From Perilla frutescens (lineage: Eukaryota; Streptophyta; Magnoliopsida; Lamiales; Lamiaceae): a stretch of DNA of 64,000 nt. The translations under genes and the position numbers were made by a program. Each line of letters starts with the position of its first letter. Position 1 is the first letter of the stretch. This document shows positions 46,064 to 57,685 of the stretch, piece by piece. The notes under the pieces were generated by a model that was not told the DNA's origin, ran no database searches, and saw nothing but the letters and a program-made list of their open reading frames with translations. The DNA is taken from assembly GCA_026008535.1 (NCBI GenBank), contig BRKX01000007.1, positions 3,371,001 to 3,435,000 of the forward strand, written 5' to 3'.

Positions 46064-49000
46064 ATGCACAGTCGATCACAAGGACAACCCCCCATTGAGT
46101 TTGATCCAGAGATCGAAGCAACGGTTCGCCACAACAACGCACGTAGAAGGAGGAGAATGGCGGACAACCTTCCACCGGTGCAAGACCCGATAATTGCCCA
46201 AATGCAAAGGCAATTAGGGGAAATGCAAGAGCAACTGAGAGCCCAAGAGGAGGCTCGAAATAGGAATGTGGAAGCACCAATCCGGAACCTTTTCCAACCC
46301 GTCATTGATCAAGGAGTGATCAATGGACCACCCATTCAAGCCAACAACTTTGAGTTGAAGACATCACTCATATTGATGATTCAACAAAACAAGTTTCGAG
46401 GAACACCGACGGAGGATCCAAATGAGCATATCCGAAAGTTCCTTGAGTACACCGGGACTATCAAAGCAAACGGAGTTCCGGATGATGCAATTCGAATAAG
46501 ACTCTTTTCATTCTCATTGGCGGACAAAGCAAAGTCATGGTGGTTGAGCTAAGCCCAAGGGTCATTTCAAACTTGGGATCAATTGGTGACGAAGTTCTTG
46601 CACAAGTTCTTCCCACCCGGAAAAACTCTAAAACTCAAAGGCGAAATCACCATATTCAAGCAATGGGAAGATGAGAGCATGTATGAGGCATGGGAAAGAT
46701 TTCGAGAAATGCTAAGGAAATGTCCCGGTCATGGATATGGCACCGATCACCAAGTGTGCTTATTCTACACAGGATGCAAGGATAAGGTGAGAACGCTTAT
46801 GGATGCAGCAGCAGGTGGCTCTCTCTTGGCAAGAGGAACGGAAGAAGCCTTGAGAATCATTGAAGAAATGGCTTCAAATTCATTTCAATGGCCGGCTACA
46901 AGAGAAGGAGTTCAAATTCTAAAAAAGGTGGCTTCAACCTCGAGTTCGGATGCACTTGGGCTTTTGGCGGCCCAAATGGCTACCTTGAACTCAAAATTTA
47001 AAACATTTACAAATCCAAAAGCCGAGGCCTCTCAGAACCAATTTGAAGAGGCCAACTATGTGAATCAACAAGGAGGTTTTTCCAACCAACAAAGGCCATT
47101 CAATCCGGGGTACAAGCCCCAATACGGAGGTCAATATGAAGGAAATCAAGGTTACCAATACAAGGCACAACACCCAAATTTGTCTTATGGTAACCCAAAC
47201 AACGCCACCCAACCACCTCCGGGTTTCTCCGTCACAAATGGAGTGATCGATGAAGAGAAGAAGCCTAAGTTGGAAGAATTGATGATGGCATTTATGGGCA
47301 AGACGGACAAGTACATGGTTGAGTCACAAGCTCGTGTGGCTAAATTGGAGAATAATGTTGGGGCTATTGGCATTCAAGTTAACCAAATGAAGAAGCAATT
47401 GAGTCAACTAGCAACCATTGTGGGGAACCAACATCAACAAGGGAAATTCCCGAGCAACACAACCATTAACCCGAAGGATCAATGCAAGGTTATCACTTTG
47501 AGAAGTGGCACCACTTATGAAGGACCACAAAGGCCTACCAACGAGAGAGAAAGTGGTGAACCAAGTTCAAGTGATCAAACTAGCAAGAATGAGCAAGATG
47601 AACAACAAGAGGAAGTTGAGGATAATGAACTTCCCAAGCAAAATGTGACTTCAACAAAAGGGATGGTGGAAGCACCATCTAAAAAGAAGGAAGAACCAAA
47701 GGTGCAAGTACCTTATCCTCAACGTTTGCAAAAGAAGAAGAACGAGGAACAATTCTCAAGGTTCCTCGACATTTTTCGAAAAGTTCAAGTAAACCTTCCA
47801 TTAGTGGAAGCTTTGCAACAAATGCCGAATTATGCAAAGTTCCTTAAGGAGGTGATCTCAAAGAAAAGAAGGTTAGGAGATCATGAAACGGTGAATCTCA
47901 CGGAGGAGTGTAGTGCACTTATCCAAAGAAAGCTTCCAACAAAGTTGAAGGACCCCGGGAGTTTCACTATCAAAGTAACAATTAGGGATAGCCACATGGG
48001 GAAGGCATTGTGCGACTTGGGAGCAAGCATTAACTTAATGCCACTCTCTTTCTACTTGAAGTTGAATATTGGAGAAATCAAACCAACCACCATTTATTTA
48101 CAAATGGCCGATAGATCCATAACTTATCCAAAGGGAGTGGTTGAAGATGTCTTGGTTAAAGTCAAAGACTTCATATTTCCCGTTGACTTTGTGGTGTTAG
48201 ACATGGAGGAAGATAAGGATGTTCCCCTTATTCTTAGAAGACCATTCTTGAATACGGGGAAGGCTCTTATCGATGTAGAAAGGGGAGAGTTAACTTTGAG
48301 AGTTAATGATGAGAAGGTGATGTTTTCACTTCGAGAAGCAATGAGGCATAAAGAGGAGGAGATGCAATTTGAAGAAAAGTGCAAAGTGCTCGAGATGGTG
48401 AACTCGTGCATGGAATCGGAGCACATATTTGAACAAGTCTCGGGAATGCAAGATCCACTAGAGACATGCATTTCACACTCACTCTTTAATACATCTTCTT
48501 ATGATTCTTATCCTTTCGATTTTCCTCTCATTGACACTATCTTTCTAATGAATTCTTTGCAGGAAGAATACCTGAGAAAGCCCAAGTTCCTTCCACTGAG
48601 AGAAACGGAACAAACATCAAATGAAGAGGAGTCAAAGAAAAGTGAGTTGGAGTTGAAACCACTTCCACCTCACCTAAGGTATGTGTACCTTGAAGAAGGA
48701 GAACACAAACCGGTAATAGTCTCTTCCTTTTTAACAGATGAACAACTTGATAAATTGCTAAGGGTGGTTAGAAAATATAAAAGCACTATAGGTTGGTCTA
48801 TCTCGGATCTAAAAGGGATTAGTCCCTCGATTTGCATGCATAAAATCCTTTTAGAAGAAGATTACAAACCAAAAGTGCAACATCAAAGAAGATTAAACCC
48901 AATCATGCAAGAAGTAGTTAGAAAGAAAGTGCTAAAATTGTTGCATGCCGGTATTATATTTGCAATTTCTGATAGTGAGTGGGTTAGTCCTACTCAAGTG

Positions 49001-51540
49001 GTAGCGAAAAAAGGGGGTACAACTCTTGTTGAAAATGAAAAGAATGAGATAATAGCAACTAGGTTGGTAACGGGATGGAGAATGTGTATTGATTACAGAG
49101 CTTTAAATGTGTATACAAGAAAAGATCATTTTCCTATCCTTTTTATTGACCAAATGCTTGATAGGTTGGCAGGGCATGAATTTTATTGTTTTTTGGATGG
49201 ATTTTCGGGTTACAATCAAATAATGATTGCTCCCGAAGATCAATAGAAAACGGCTTTTACTTGTCCATATGACATTTTTGCATATAGGTGGATGTCATTC
49301 GGGTTGTGTAATGCACCCGCCACCTTTCAAAGGTGTATGATGTCTATCTTCCATGGATTGATTGAAAATATAATGGAAGTGTTTATGGATGATTTTTCCG
49401 TTTTTGGTGATTCGTTTGAAAATTGCCTTGACAATTTGTCTCAAGTGTTGTAGAGGTGTGAAGACACTAACTTGGTGCTAAATTGGGAAAAATGCCACTT
49501 CATGGTAAGGGATGGTATCGTGTTGGGACACAGGGTGCCCGGAGGAGGCCTTGAAGTGGACCGAGCAAAGATTGTAGCCATTGAAAAGCTACCACCCCCG
49601 AAAAATGAGAAAGGAGTTAGAAGTTTCCTAGGGCATGCTGGGTTTTATAGACGTTTCATCAAAGATTTTTCTAAAATTTCAAAACCTTTATGCCGTCTCC
49701 TAGAGAAACTGTCAGATTTTAATTTTGATAATGATTGTTTGCAGGCTTTCGAGACTTTGAAGAAGGCCTTGATTTCAGCACCCGTCCTCATTTCATCGGA
49801 TTAGAGTCAACCATTTGAAGTGATGTGTGATGCAAGTGAGGTTGCAGTTGGAGCCGCTTTGGGTCAAAAACGGGATAAGCTTTTCAGAGTGATCTATTAT
49901 GGGAGTAAGACCTTAGACACGGCCCAAACAAACTACACCACTACGGAGAGGGAGCTACTTGCTGTGGTGTATGCATTCGACAAGTTTAGGCCCTATCTCA
50001 TTGGGGCCCGAACTATAGTACATACCGATCACTCCGCTCTTAGACATCTTTTTGCCAAGAAGGATGTGAAGCCAAGACTCATAAGGTGGATCTTATTACT
50101 TCAAGAATTTGATGTGGAGATCCGAGATAGGAAGGGGTACGAGAATGTGGTAGCCGACCACCTTTCTCGGCTTGAACAAGTGGAAGATGATTTGGGGTCG
50201 TCACGGCCTATTAACGAGCTTTTTCCCGATGAAAAAATTTTAGCAATCAAGTCTCAACTCCCTTGGTTTGCCGACATTGTGAACATCTTGGTAGCAAAGG
50301 TGAAACCAACGGAGTTGGAGCCTTATCAAGGAAAGAAATTCTTGCACGACTTGAAGTACTATGTATGGGATGAACCGTATCTATTTCGAAGATGTGTTGA
50401 TTTGGTGTTAAGACGATGTGTGCCAGAAGAAGAGTGGGGAGAGATCCTGAATGCATGCCATACCTCCCCAAGTGGAGGACATTTTGCTTCAAACAGAACC
50501 GCAAGGAAAGTGTTGCAAAGCGGGTTCTATTGGCCATCACTCTTCAAGGATTGTGTTGATTTTGTGAAGCAATGCGAACGGTGTCAAAGGATGGGATCCA
50601 TCTCGAAAAGAGATGAAATGCCAATGAAGAACATAATTGAAGTAGAACTATTTGATGTTTGGGGAATTGATTTCATGGGTCCCTTTGTCATTTCAAATGG
50701 TTTCCAATATATATTGTTGGCTGTGGATTATGTTTCAAGATGGATCGAAGCTGTGCCTACTACTACGAACAATGCAAATGTGGTCTTGAAATTTTTAAAG
50801 AAGAATGTCTTGACACGCTATGGAGCCCCGAGAGCTCTTATTAGCGATGGAGGAAGACACTTTTGCAACAAGTGGTTGGCCGCATTGCTTGCAAAATATG
50901 GAGTTCGTCACAACATCACAACGGCCTATCATCCTCAAGCAAATGGCCAAGCCGAGCTTGCTAACCGAGAAGTGAAGCAAATCCTGCAAAAAGTGGTTAA
51001 AAAAATGGCAAGGATTGGTCCAACCTCTTGGATGATGCATTATGGGCGTATAGGACGGCATACAAGACCCCGTTGGGGATGTCGCCATATCAATTGGTTT
51101 TCGGAAAATCTTGTCATCCTCTTATTGAGCTTTCACACAAAGCTTATTGGGCTACAAAAAAGCTCAATATGGATTTCATGATGTCGGGGGGTGAAAGAAT
51201 TTTCCGGTTGAATGAGTTGGATGAATTTAGACACGAAGCTTTCGAAAATTCATCCATTTCGAAGATGCGATCAAAGATATATCATGACAGGCTTTTGAGA
51301 AAGAAAGAACTATCACCGGGTGATGTCGTTCTTTTGTTCAACTCTCGCTTGAAGTTGTTTCCCGGAAAACTGAAAACCAAATGGAGTGGTCCCTTCGAGA
51401 TATCAAGAATTTTTGACGAATGTGCAATTGAGCTAAAAGAGAAGGATGGAAACTTGTTTGTTGTCAATGGACAAAGGGTCAAGAGATTTTATACACCGGA
51501 GATGACACTTGACAATGATTCCAACATTCCCACTGTTTGA
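46064..51540 (+). pseudogene. Athila-type Gypsy gag-pol, four stops and one frameshift
   Basis: One frame runs from 46064 to about 51000. Gag has FRGTPTEDPNEHIRKFLEY and FPPGKT, with no zinc knuckle, as usual in Athila. The protease motif CDLGASINLMP is near 48012. RT has WRMCIDYRALN, FLDGFSGYNQI and FMDDFSVFG. RNase H has CDASEVAVGA, TTERELLAVVYAF and HTDHSALRHL. Integrase has the zinc-binding CERCQRM, GIDFMGPF, LISDGGRHF and QANGQAELANREV, giving the D, D, E triad. The end is WSGPFEISRIF. Breaks: TAA 46550, TAG 49244, TAG 49451, TAG 49802, and one extra A in the A-run at about 50998-51005, after which the frame at 51028-51540 continues to the stop. Domain content is otherwise complete. It is inactive as it stands. 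Confidence 0.9.
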
Positions 51541-53067
51541 CGGAAAGTAAGACCAAGTCGAGCTACGGACAATAAATGAAGCGCTTGTTGGGAGGCAACC
51601 CAACCTCGTACTTTTGTACATTTTCTTGTATATTTATGTTTATATTCCTTGTTCGTTTATGCTTATCTTTATATTGGATTTAATATGCTACTTTGAGAGT
51701 TTGTATAGTTTTGGAATCAGACAACAGGGTACACGGAGAAAACAAGCTCAACATATCAAACACGGAGGCTCAGGCGCGATACACAGCACGTGCAGAGGCG
51801 CGATCACTAGTCGCGCCACATAGCGCGACCTACAGCGCGATACAAAGCGCGGTTGATCCCGCTCGCGCCCAAGCACGCGTGGAGAACCCTCTCTGGCGCG
51901 ACCGACAGCGCGAGTTGCCACGCGACTGAGCCCGCTCGCGCTGAAACAGAGCAGTTCTGAACGGGTTTTTAATCTCCCCCTTTTCATTTTTCACCCCATT
52001 CTCACACACACCACACTCACAAACACACGCACACACACGAAATTCTCCCTCCAAGCAAGAAACCAAGGTAAAATTCTCCCCCATCTCCTACATTTTGGTT
52101 TTGCCCATGAATTTGTCTATGAATTACAAGTGATTTTGAAGATTTTTGGTTAAAATTGCTAGAAATACAAATTAGGGTTCATATTGGGGGAAATTTTCAT
52201 GAATTGAGAATATGCTTGAATTTGTTGTTTCTACGTCCTTGTTTGAGCTTTGATTTTGTTATATTGTGGATGAAATCATAGAAATGGCACAATTAGGGCT
52301 AAAATTTGGGAAAAATTGCTTGAAGTGAATTGTTGCTTGGTGTTGTTGCTTCTAAATTTCTTCCATGAGCATGATAGACAATTATGTAGAAGGATTGAAG
52401 TTAGTTTGGAGATGCTTGTACTTACATTGTTGTGAATTGAGAACAAGGGTTAGCATTTTTGAGATTGTGAATTTCTAGCCTTGTTCATTGCTTATTATAA
52501 GTTTATGCATAATTTCTGTGAATTTTACAATTCTTGAGAGATTGATATGTGTTGGTGGTGATAGTTCATCAATTCTTGTTGATAGTGAACTAGAGCTTAG
52601 AAAAGTTAGGATATTTCTTTTCATTTCTTTACTTTGTTCCTAATTATTTGCATAATTTACTTTATTGACTCATGTTAGTGAATTATGCAAGTAATAAGAA
52701 GGGTGACAATGTGCATGTGGTTTTGTGTACGAATGAAAATGGGAAATTTGGAAGTTCTCTAACTCCATGAGGCAAAAATGTTGTTGGATTTTGTTGTGAA
52801 TTGAGGGGTAGTATATGTGAACTCCGACCCTGTTTGTATGATTTTTACAATCCGATTGTAGTGCCTACTTTGGAAATGCTTTTTGCTTTTGTTTAAGATT
52901 ATGCTAAGGCCTGCAAGTGTGAATAGTTTTTGTTATATTTTGCTATGGATGGGCTCAAATTCTATTTGTTGTTTTGGTATGTTGTTTATAATTTGAACCT
53001 CACTCTTTGTCGTTTTTTTTTATCCTTTGCAAGGTCTTGTGCATTTTCAAGAAATCATATATTCAGA
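51541..53067 (+). other. Spacer between pol and the env-position ORF
   Basis: It begins with gcgcttgttgggaggcaaccc, a word also found at 33756-33776 (minus) in the smaller Athila relative, so it is a conserved landmark after pol. Then come the CpG-rich array (51765-51950), a CA-rich leader (51995-52040) and AT-rich sequence. No ORF is supported. Confidence 0.6.
51765..51950 (+). promoter_or_regulatory. CpG-rich gcgcgacc array, possible internal promoter
   Basis: It shares ctctggcgcgacc and acagcgcga words with the LTR arrays. As in LTR-A it is followed by a CA-repeat-rich leader. In the LTRs this array precedes the transcribed leader, so here it may drive the downstream env-position ORF. This is inference from layout. 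Confidence 0.4.
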
Positions 53068-54753
53068 ATGGCAAGACCAAGCAGAGGCCAAGCTTCTAGG
53101 AGATACGTGGTTGAAGAATCAGAGGAAGAAGAATCGAGTGTTGATCTCTCCGAAGAGGAAGCAGAAGAAGAAGAGGAGGAACAAGAGGAAGAATACCAAG
53201 GGGAAGACGATGAAGAGGAGTTTGTGCAACCCGAACCATTGCCGGATTTTCCTGACAGTGGCCCAAATGACCCTGTAAGAGCGGGTGTTTTCTTCCGTAC
53301 CCAAGAGGAACGGGACTGCTGGGAGAAGTTGACGGGATCTTTCAACATACTCCCCACCAAATATTCATGTGACTCAGCCACTCAAGCAATGGGAATCCAC
53401 GAGGATGTGTGGAGAATGTTCACTAGGATTGGATGGGCAAATGCCATGCAAGGGAGATGGCTAACCTATCCTGTGTTAGTCAAAGAGTTCCTATCCTCTC
53501 TTAAGGTCCACAAACTCCCTAGCAGAGGGCCGATCGGGTGCACTTTTCGATTGGGAAATCGTGATCATGAGCTCACATTGGTCCAACTTAACCAAATTTT
53601 TCAAACCCCGACAGATGGGTACTATCACTACCACAAGAATTTCAATGCTGAGACATTTTGGAGATTGATCTTGGACCCAGATGAGCGGATGTTCCAGTAT
53701 GACTCGGGCTTGGCCAAGGCTTCGCAAATCCAAAACCCGATATTTCGATACCTCCACAGGATCCTTTCTTCCACTGTCCTTGCTCGACACGAGAACAGTG
53801 GACTTCGAAAGGATGAGCTCTACATCTTGTGGAGTATGCTCCAAGCGATATACGTGGATTTTGGGGCATTGCTTATGGATCAATTTAAAAGACAAGTGCA
53901 GCCGAGCAAGGGCACAATCAGTATCGGAGGCATGATCACTCCTATTGCCATGGCCTTGGACGTGAATCTAGCTAACTATCAGCCACTCCCGGGACCTCGA
54001 GCTCTCAACCTCGCCCATCTTCGGAATGTCCACATGATTAGCCCGAATGCCGCCCCTATTGAGCTCATAATGAAGGATGGAAGGAAGTTTCCACTCCCGA
54101 ACCCAGCACTCATATCCGTAACCAATTTTGAGGATCAACGAAATTGGTTGATGAACACTCCGGAGCATAATGCTTTGATGATTGCTCCGGAACCCATGGG
54201 AGTGCATCTACAAAGAGAGAATGCGCCACCAAGAACACCTCGTGGGCAAAGACGAAACAGAGGGGACATGGCGGATGAACGACTTGAATCCCTTGAAGGT
54301 ATGATGACAACTATGAATCAGAATTTTACTAACTTTCAAGGCAATGTCTTTACCCAGTTCACGGACATGCGGGCGGATCTTGATGCACGGCTCACGGATA
54401 TGAGGGAGAATGTGGATAATCGGTTCACAGATATGCAGGCGGACATTGACGAGAGATTCCAAGGCCTGCAGAGTCATATGGATGGCCGGTTTTCCGGCAT
54501 GAGGACAGAGTTCCAAGGATTGCAGAGCAATTACTCAAATCTGCATGGGGATTACTCTCACCTGAGGTCGGACGTCTCAGATATTGCCACCATGATGAGG
54601 CAATGGGGTAGCATTGGATCTTCTTCACAAAACCCGTCCCAGACCTTCACGCCCCCATTCCCGCCGTTCCAGCAATACCCCTTTCCGTACTCCGGGCCGT
54701 TCCAGTTCCCACAGAACCCCCGTCCACGCCCGCCACCGGATGCTGATGCCTGA
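53068..54753 (+). CDS. Athila ORF in the env position (acidic, coiled-coil protein)
   Basis: An intact frame of 561 residues from the ATG at 53068; an in-frame ATG at 52930 would add 46 hydrophobic residues. The start MARPSRGQASRRY is preferred because it follows an acceptor-like ttttttttatcctttgcaag. Residues about 15-60 are very acidic. The core (FNILPTKYSCDSATQAMGI, EDVWRMF, GRWLTYPVLVKEFLSSL) resembles the Athila ORF1-type domain of plant retrotransposons. Residues about 403-513 form a coiled coil with five 11-residue units such as FTDMQADIDER. The tail is Pro/Phe-rich. No signal peptide or clear fusion features are seen, so 'env' describes position only. It is the one intact protein of the composite. 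Confidence 0.7.
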   Translation: MARPSRGQASRRYVVEESEEEESSVDLSEEEAEEEEEEQEEEYQGEDDEEEFVQPEPLPDFPDSGPNDPVRAGVFFRTQEERDCWEKLTGSFNILPTKYSCDSATQAMGIHEDVWRMFTRIGWANAMQGRWLTYPVLVKEFLSSLKVHKLPSRGPIGCTFRLGNRDHELTLVQLNQIFQTPTDGYYHYHKNFNAETFWRLILDPDERMFQYDSGLAKASQIQNPIFRYLHRILSSTVLARHENSGLRKDELYILWSMLQAIYVDFGALLMDQFKRQVQPSKGTISIGGMITPIAMALDVNLANYQPLPGPRALNLAHLRNVHMISPNAAPIELIMKDGRKFPLPNPALISVTNFEDQRNWLMNTPEHNALMIAPEPMGVHLQRENAPPRTPRGQRRNRGDMADERLESLEGMMTTMNQNFTNFQGNVFTQFTDMRADLDARLTDMRENVDNRFTDMQADIDERFQGLQSHMDGRFSGMRTEFQGLQSNYSNLHGDYSHLRSDVSDIATMMRQWGSIGSSSQNPSQTFTPPFPPFQQYPFPYSGPFQFPQNPRPRPPPDADA

Positions 54754-56207
54754 GCCTTGTTAGTCGATCAACGATACCACAAGCCTACCCCCCTAAACTT
54801 TTTCTTACTTAGGTTTCGAACAAGTTTAGGGGTGGGGGGGTGAATATGTGTGTATCGTTGATCTCTCTATCTTTTTAGAACGTTTTTTTTTATTATTTAT
54901 TTAGAATTGTTAAAACTCTTGTCGCATGGATGCTTTTTATTTATTTATGTATTGTTGGGATTTGCTACTTAAAATTTGGATAATTTTTAATTTATTGCAT
55001 GGGTTTTGCGATATTTTATAGTTCTATATTTTTTTGTTAATACGTATGATTGGTTTAATGATAAGGTAATAGCCTTGATGATAAGCAGATTTAGCCTTGA
55101 TCTCGTGTTTCAACTCCTCTATTACTTATGGACTTAAGTTTGTCATGCTCATTTTTTGGGAAATCTTGATTTGCCTATGATGTTGTTTTTGGTAAAAATA
55201 AATACATGCATAAGAATATGATTTGATAGGACACTTGATTGGATTGTGGAAATATTGGCATTAGCTTGTAACCATCTTGTGAGATTTGAGCCTTGATCTC
55301 GTTTTTCATGTGTGAATCATCAATAATATTGGTATCTCTAGAACTTGCCTTTTTGAACTCTCTTGATTTTACGAGTTGTGCTTAAAATATGGAGATGAAC
55401 TAAGGCTTTCTTTGTCAAAATTGTGCCTAAAATTTTTCCTACAAATACAACCCTTGCTAGCCCCTTTGTGCTTGTTATTGATTTTATTTGAAACCAAGGG
55501 GTAGAACAAATTTGGGAATCAAGTAAGCTTGAAAATAAAACTAATGGGAATTAATGGTGGATTGAACACAAATCTTATTTTGTTGAAATAGCCTTTTTGA
55601 TCAAACACATATGCAAGCCTTGCAAAGTGAAATAAAAATAAATTGTAATTTGTTGAAGAACACCAATGAAAATCAAAATAAATAAGAGGAGCATTAATGT
55701 TTGTTGGCTATAGACTTTAGATCCAATTAAATTTCCCAAAGCAATGTGCGGGGTAGAAGAAAACTCAAAATAGATTTGCTTATCTTGAAATACAAAGCAG
55801 GTTACGGGGATTGATTTTGAAGTCACTTTTAGCCTATATTTTTCCTACCTCGTCCAAAGAGCCTAACGTTTCAACCCTTAAGACCAATGTGATCCTTATT
55901 TTAAGCATACTTGTAGGAAGAGATGAGTTATTTTGCAAGCTTATGGTGGTATACTAGCATTATTTGATGTCGAGTGTATACACGTCCCTTTTCTCCTTGA
56001 GAGGTTGAGTTGAGTGTTGATATTACTAAAGCAAGAAAAGCCGTATTTTTACATGTTCATTTCTTGTATATCAGAACTTCATATACTTGTGTATGATAAT
56101 ATGCTTTTTGTTCTTTTTTCTGAGGCATTCTTGATCTTGATTTCCTATGTTCTCTTTTTCTTTGAAAACTTGTTTGAGGACAAACAAGAGCTTAAGTTTG
56201 GGGGAGT
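54754..56207 (+). other. 3' untranslated region of the + half, with PPT
   Basis: Non-coding. It holds the hairpin/G-run module (54787-54840) near its start and the polypurine tract aagtttgggggagt (56194-56207) directly before 3' LTR-B. Short repeats of gccttgatctcgt occur at about 55093 and 55291. Confidence 0.7.
54787..54840 (+). other. Hairpin followed by G-rich polypurine run
   Basis: ccccctaaactt (left arm) pairs with aagtttagggg (right arm, 54823-54832), followed by tggggggg. It aligns with the hairpins at 60428-60461 and 33503-33538. The outer C-G pair of those is a T-A pair here, a compensatory change, while one inner pair is lost. Confidence 0.6.
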
Positions 56208-57671
56208 TGATAATCGGTATTTTGTGCTTCTTTTGACTGCAACATGGGGCTATTTCAATACCATTTTATAAACCAATTATATATTTTTGATGTCCAAACC
56301 CATATTTTAATCCAAGTGCAAATTCTAGGTGTGTTATTGAAGAATCATCGAATTCAAAGAACCAGACGCGACCCACAGCACGGGTCGAGGCGCGACCGCT
56401 CCGCCCACGCCCAAACGTGGCTTTCCACACATCTCTGGCGCGAGCTACAGCACGGGTGGAGGCGCGACTGGATCGGGTCGCGCCAAGCCAGGCTTTCCAC
56501 GTGTCTCTGGCGCGACCCACAGCGCGATCACTGGCGCGACCGCGCTCCCGCGCCCAGACACTCCTTCGCGCCCTTCTCTGGCGTGAGCTACAGCGCGACC
56601 TGGGCGTGACCGAGCCCGTGTTGCGCCCAGACGCCCTATTTTGCGTGCCTTATTAGTGCCTTTCCCTCTAATTGCCTCACAACAGATATTCGAAGGAGAG
56701 AGACGGATTTTTACAGAGAAATGAATGATCAAACTCTAAAAATTTTCTTCCAATCCCTATACCCCTTTTTCCCCTAGAAAATCAAAGAGAGACCATAGAA
56801 ATGAGAGGATGAAGAGGGCTTGGGCTTGTAAAGGGGAGTTCTTGAAGTTTGAAGAATTGAAGTGGAAGGATCTTGTGCAATCTTTGTACATTCTATTGGT
56901 TTAATCTAATCTCTATTTATGATTCATGTTCAAGAATTTATTTTGCTTTTAAGATTATGAGTAGCTAGTTTAATTAGGGTTGGGGTGAAGGATCTTTGAA
57001 ATGAGGATGTTTATTATGAATGTGGGATGAATGTATATTTCTTTGATTAAATCTTGTGGATCATTGTTGTGATTGTAAATGTTTATGGGTGGCCTCCATT
57101 TATGTTTATCTTTATGCTCAATGGGTGATTAGTTTTGCTCATTTGGTGTTTGTTGGTGATCTATGAGACCTTGTGGTTATACTTTGAAAGATGTATGAGC
57201 ATTTAGGTTTGTAATTTGTAGAGGGGACTCTTTGTATGTTTGAGTGAAATGCTTGTTAGAGATAGCAAGTTTAACATCATTTTTGCATATTAGGTGTTTG
57301 AGAAAATGCTTAAATGAACAAACCCTTATCATAAATAAAGTTTTGATTTATATATAATCTTCATGTTTGTGTAAACCCTTAAATCAAGGATCCAACACCC
57401 TAAACCCCTTTGTTAACACGTAAATTTCATCTCTTTAGTATTGGAAATTATTATAAAATTTTAAATCTTTATGTTGGATTGATGAATGAAGTGAACAACA
57501 ACTCCTTTGACTTATTTGGTTTAAATAGTGATTGAGATTTAATTAGGCATTATTTGTGCATCTTAGAATATATCTCCTATTCCTTGTGGTTCGACTCGTA
57601 TCATTGCTTGCTACATCCGTGTACACTCGCACATGACACGACTTATTATTTGAGGTATAAATATCGCATCA
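56208..57671 (+). repeat. Inner 3' LTR of the + half, subfamily B
   Basis: 1,464 bp, TGATAATCGG to ATCGCATCA, preceded by a PPT. It carries about four 72-bp CpG-rich units (56362-56640), each with ctctggcgcga-c-acagc. It clearly differs from LTR-A although it occupies the 3' end of the same half-element. Confidence 0.85.
56362..56640. repeat. 72-bp CpG-rich tandem array in LTR-B
   Basis: Units start at about 56362, 56437, 56509 and 56580, sharing ggcgcga-c-acagc and gctttccac-tctct. The inverted partner array is at 61755-62035. Confidence 0.75.
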
Positions 57672-57685
57672 AGTTTTTAAAAACT
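57672..57685. other. U5-U5 junction of the two facing half-elements
   Basis: AGTTTTT/AAAAACT, a perfect palindrome. Each LTR U5 end is followed by agtttt, which is exactly the 6-nt spacer normally found between LTR and PBS in these elements, plus one T. That T corresponds to the terminal A of the tRNA primer. The ends therefore look like unprocessed cDNA ends joined directly. Confidence 0.75.

Larger units (their letters stand above)
43545..46804 (+). repeat. 1,630-bp tandem duplication (U5-PBS-gag)
   Basis: Units 43545-45174 and 45175-46804 are almost identical. Each holds the second part of LTR-A, the PBS and the gag N-terminus with the same internal TAA, so that stop is older than the duplication. 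The unit junction joins gag (TLMD) directly to mid-LTR sequence (gcccgaagatgg). Unit 1 matches the inverted LTR-A where the units differ (gtggagtcgagg, cttccgggatg), so the changes lie in unit 2. Confidence 0.95.

Noticed and set aside
48124..48471. Antisense ORFs across gag-pol and the env-position ORF (for example 48124-48471, 53491-53895)
   Set aside because: Shadows of the sense coding frame; no independent motif.
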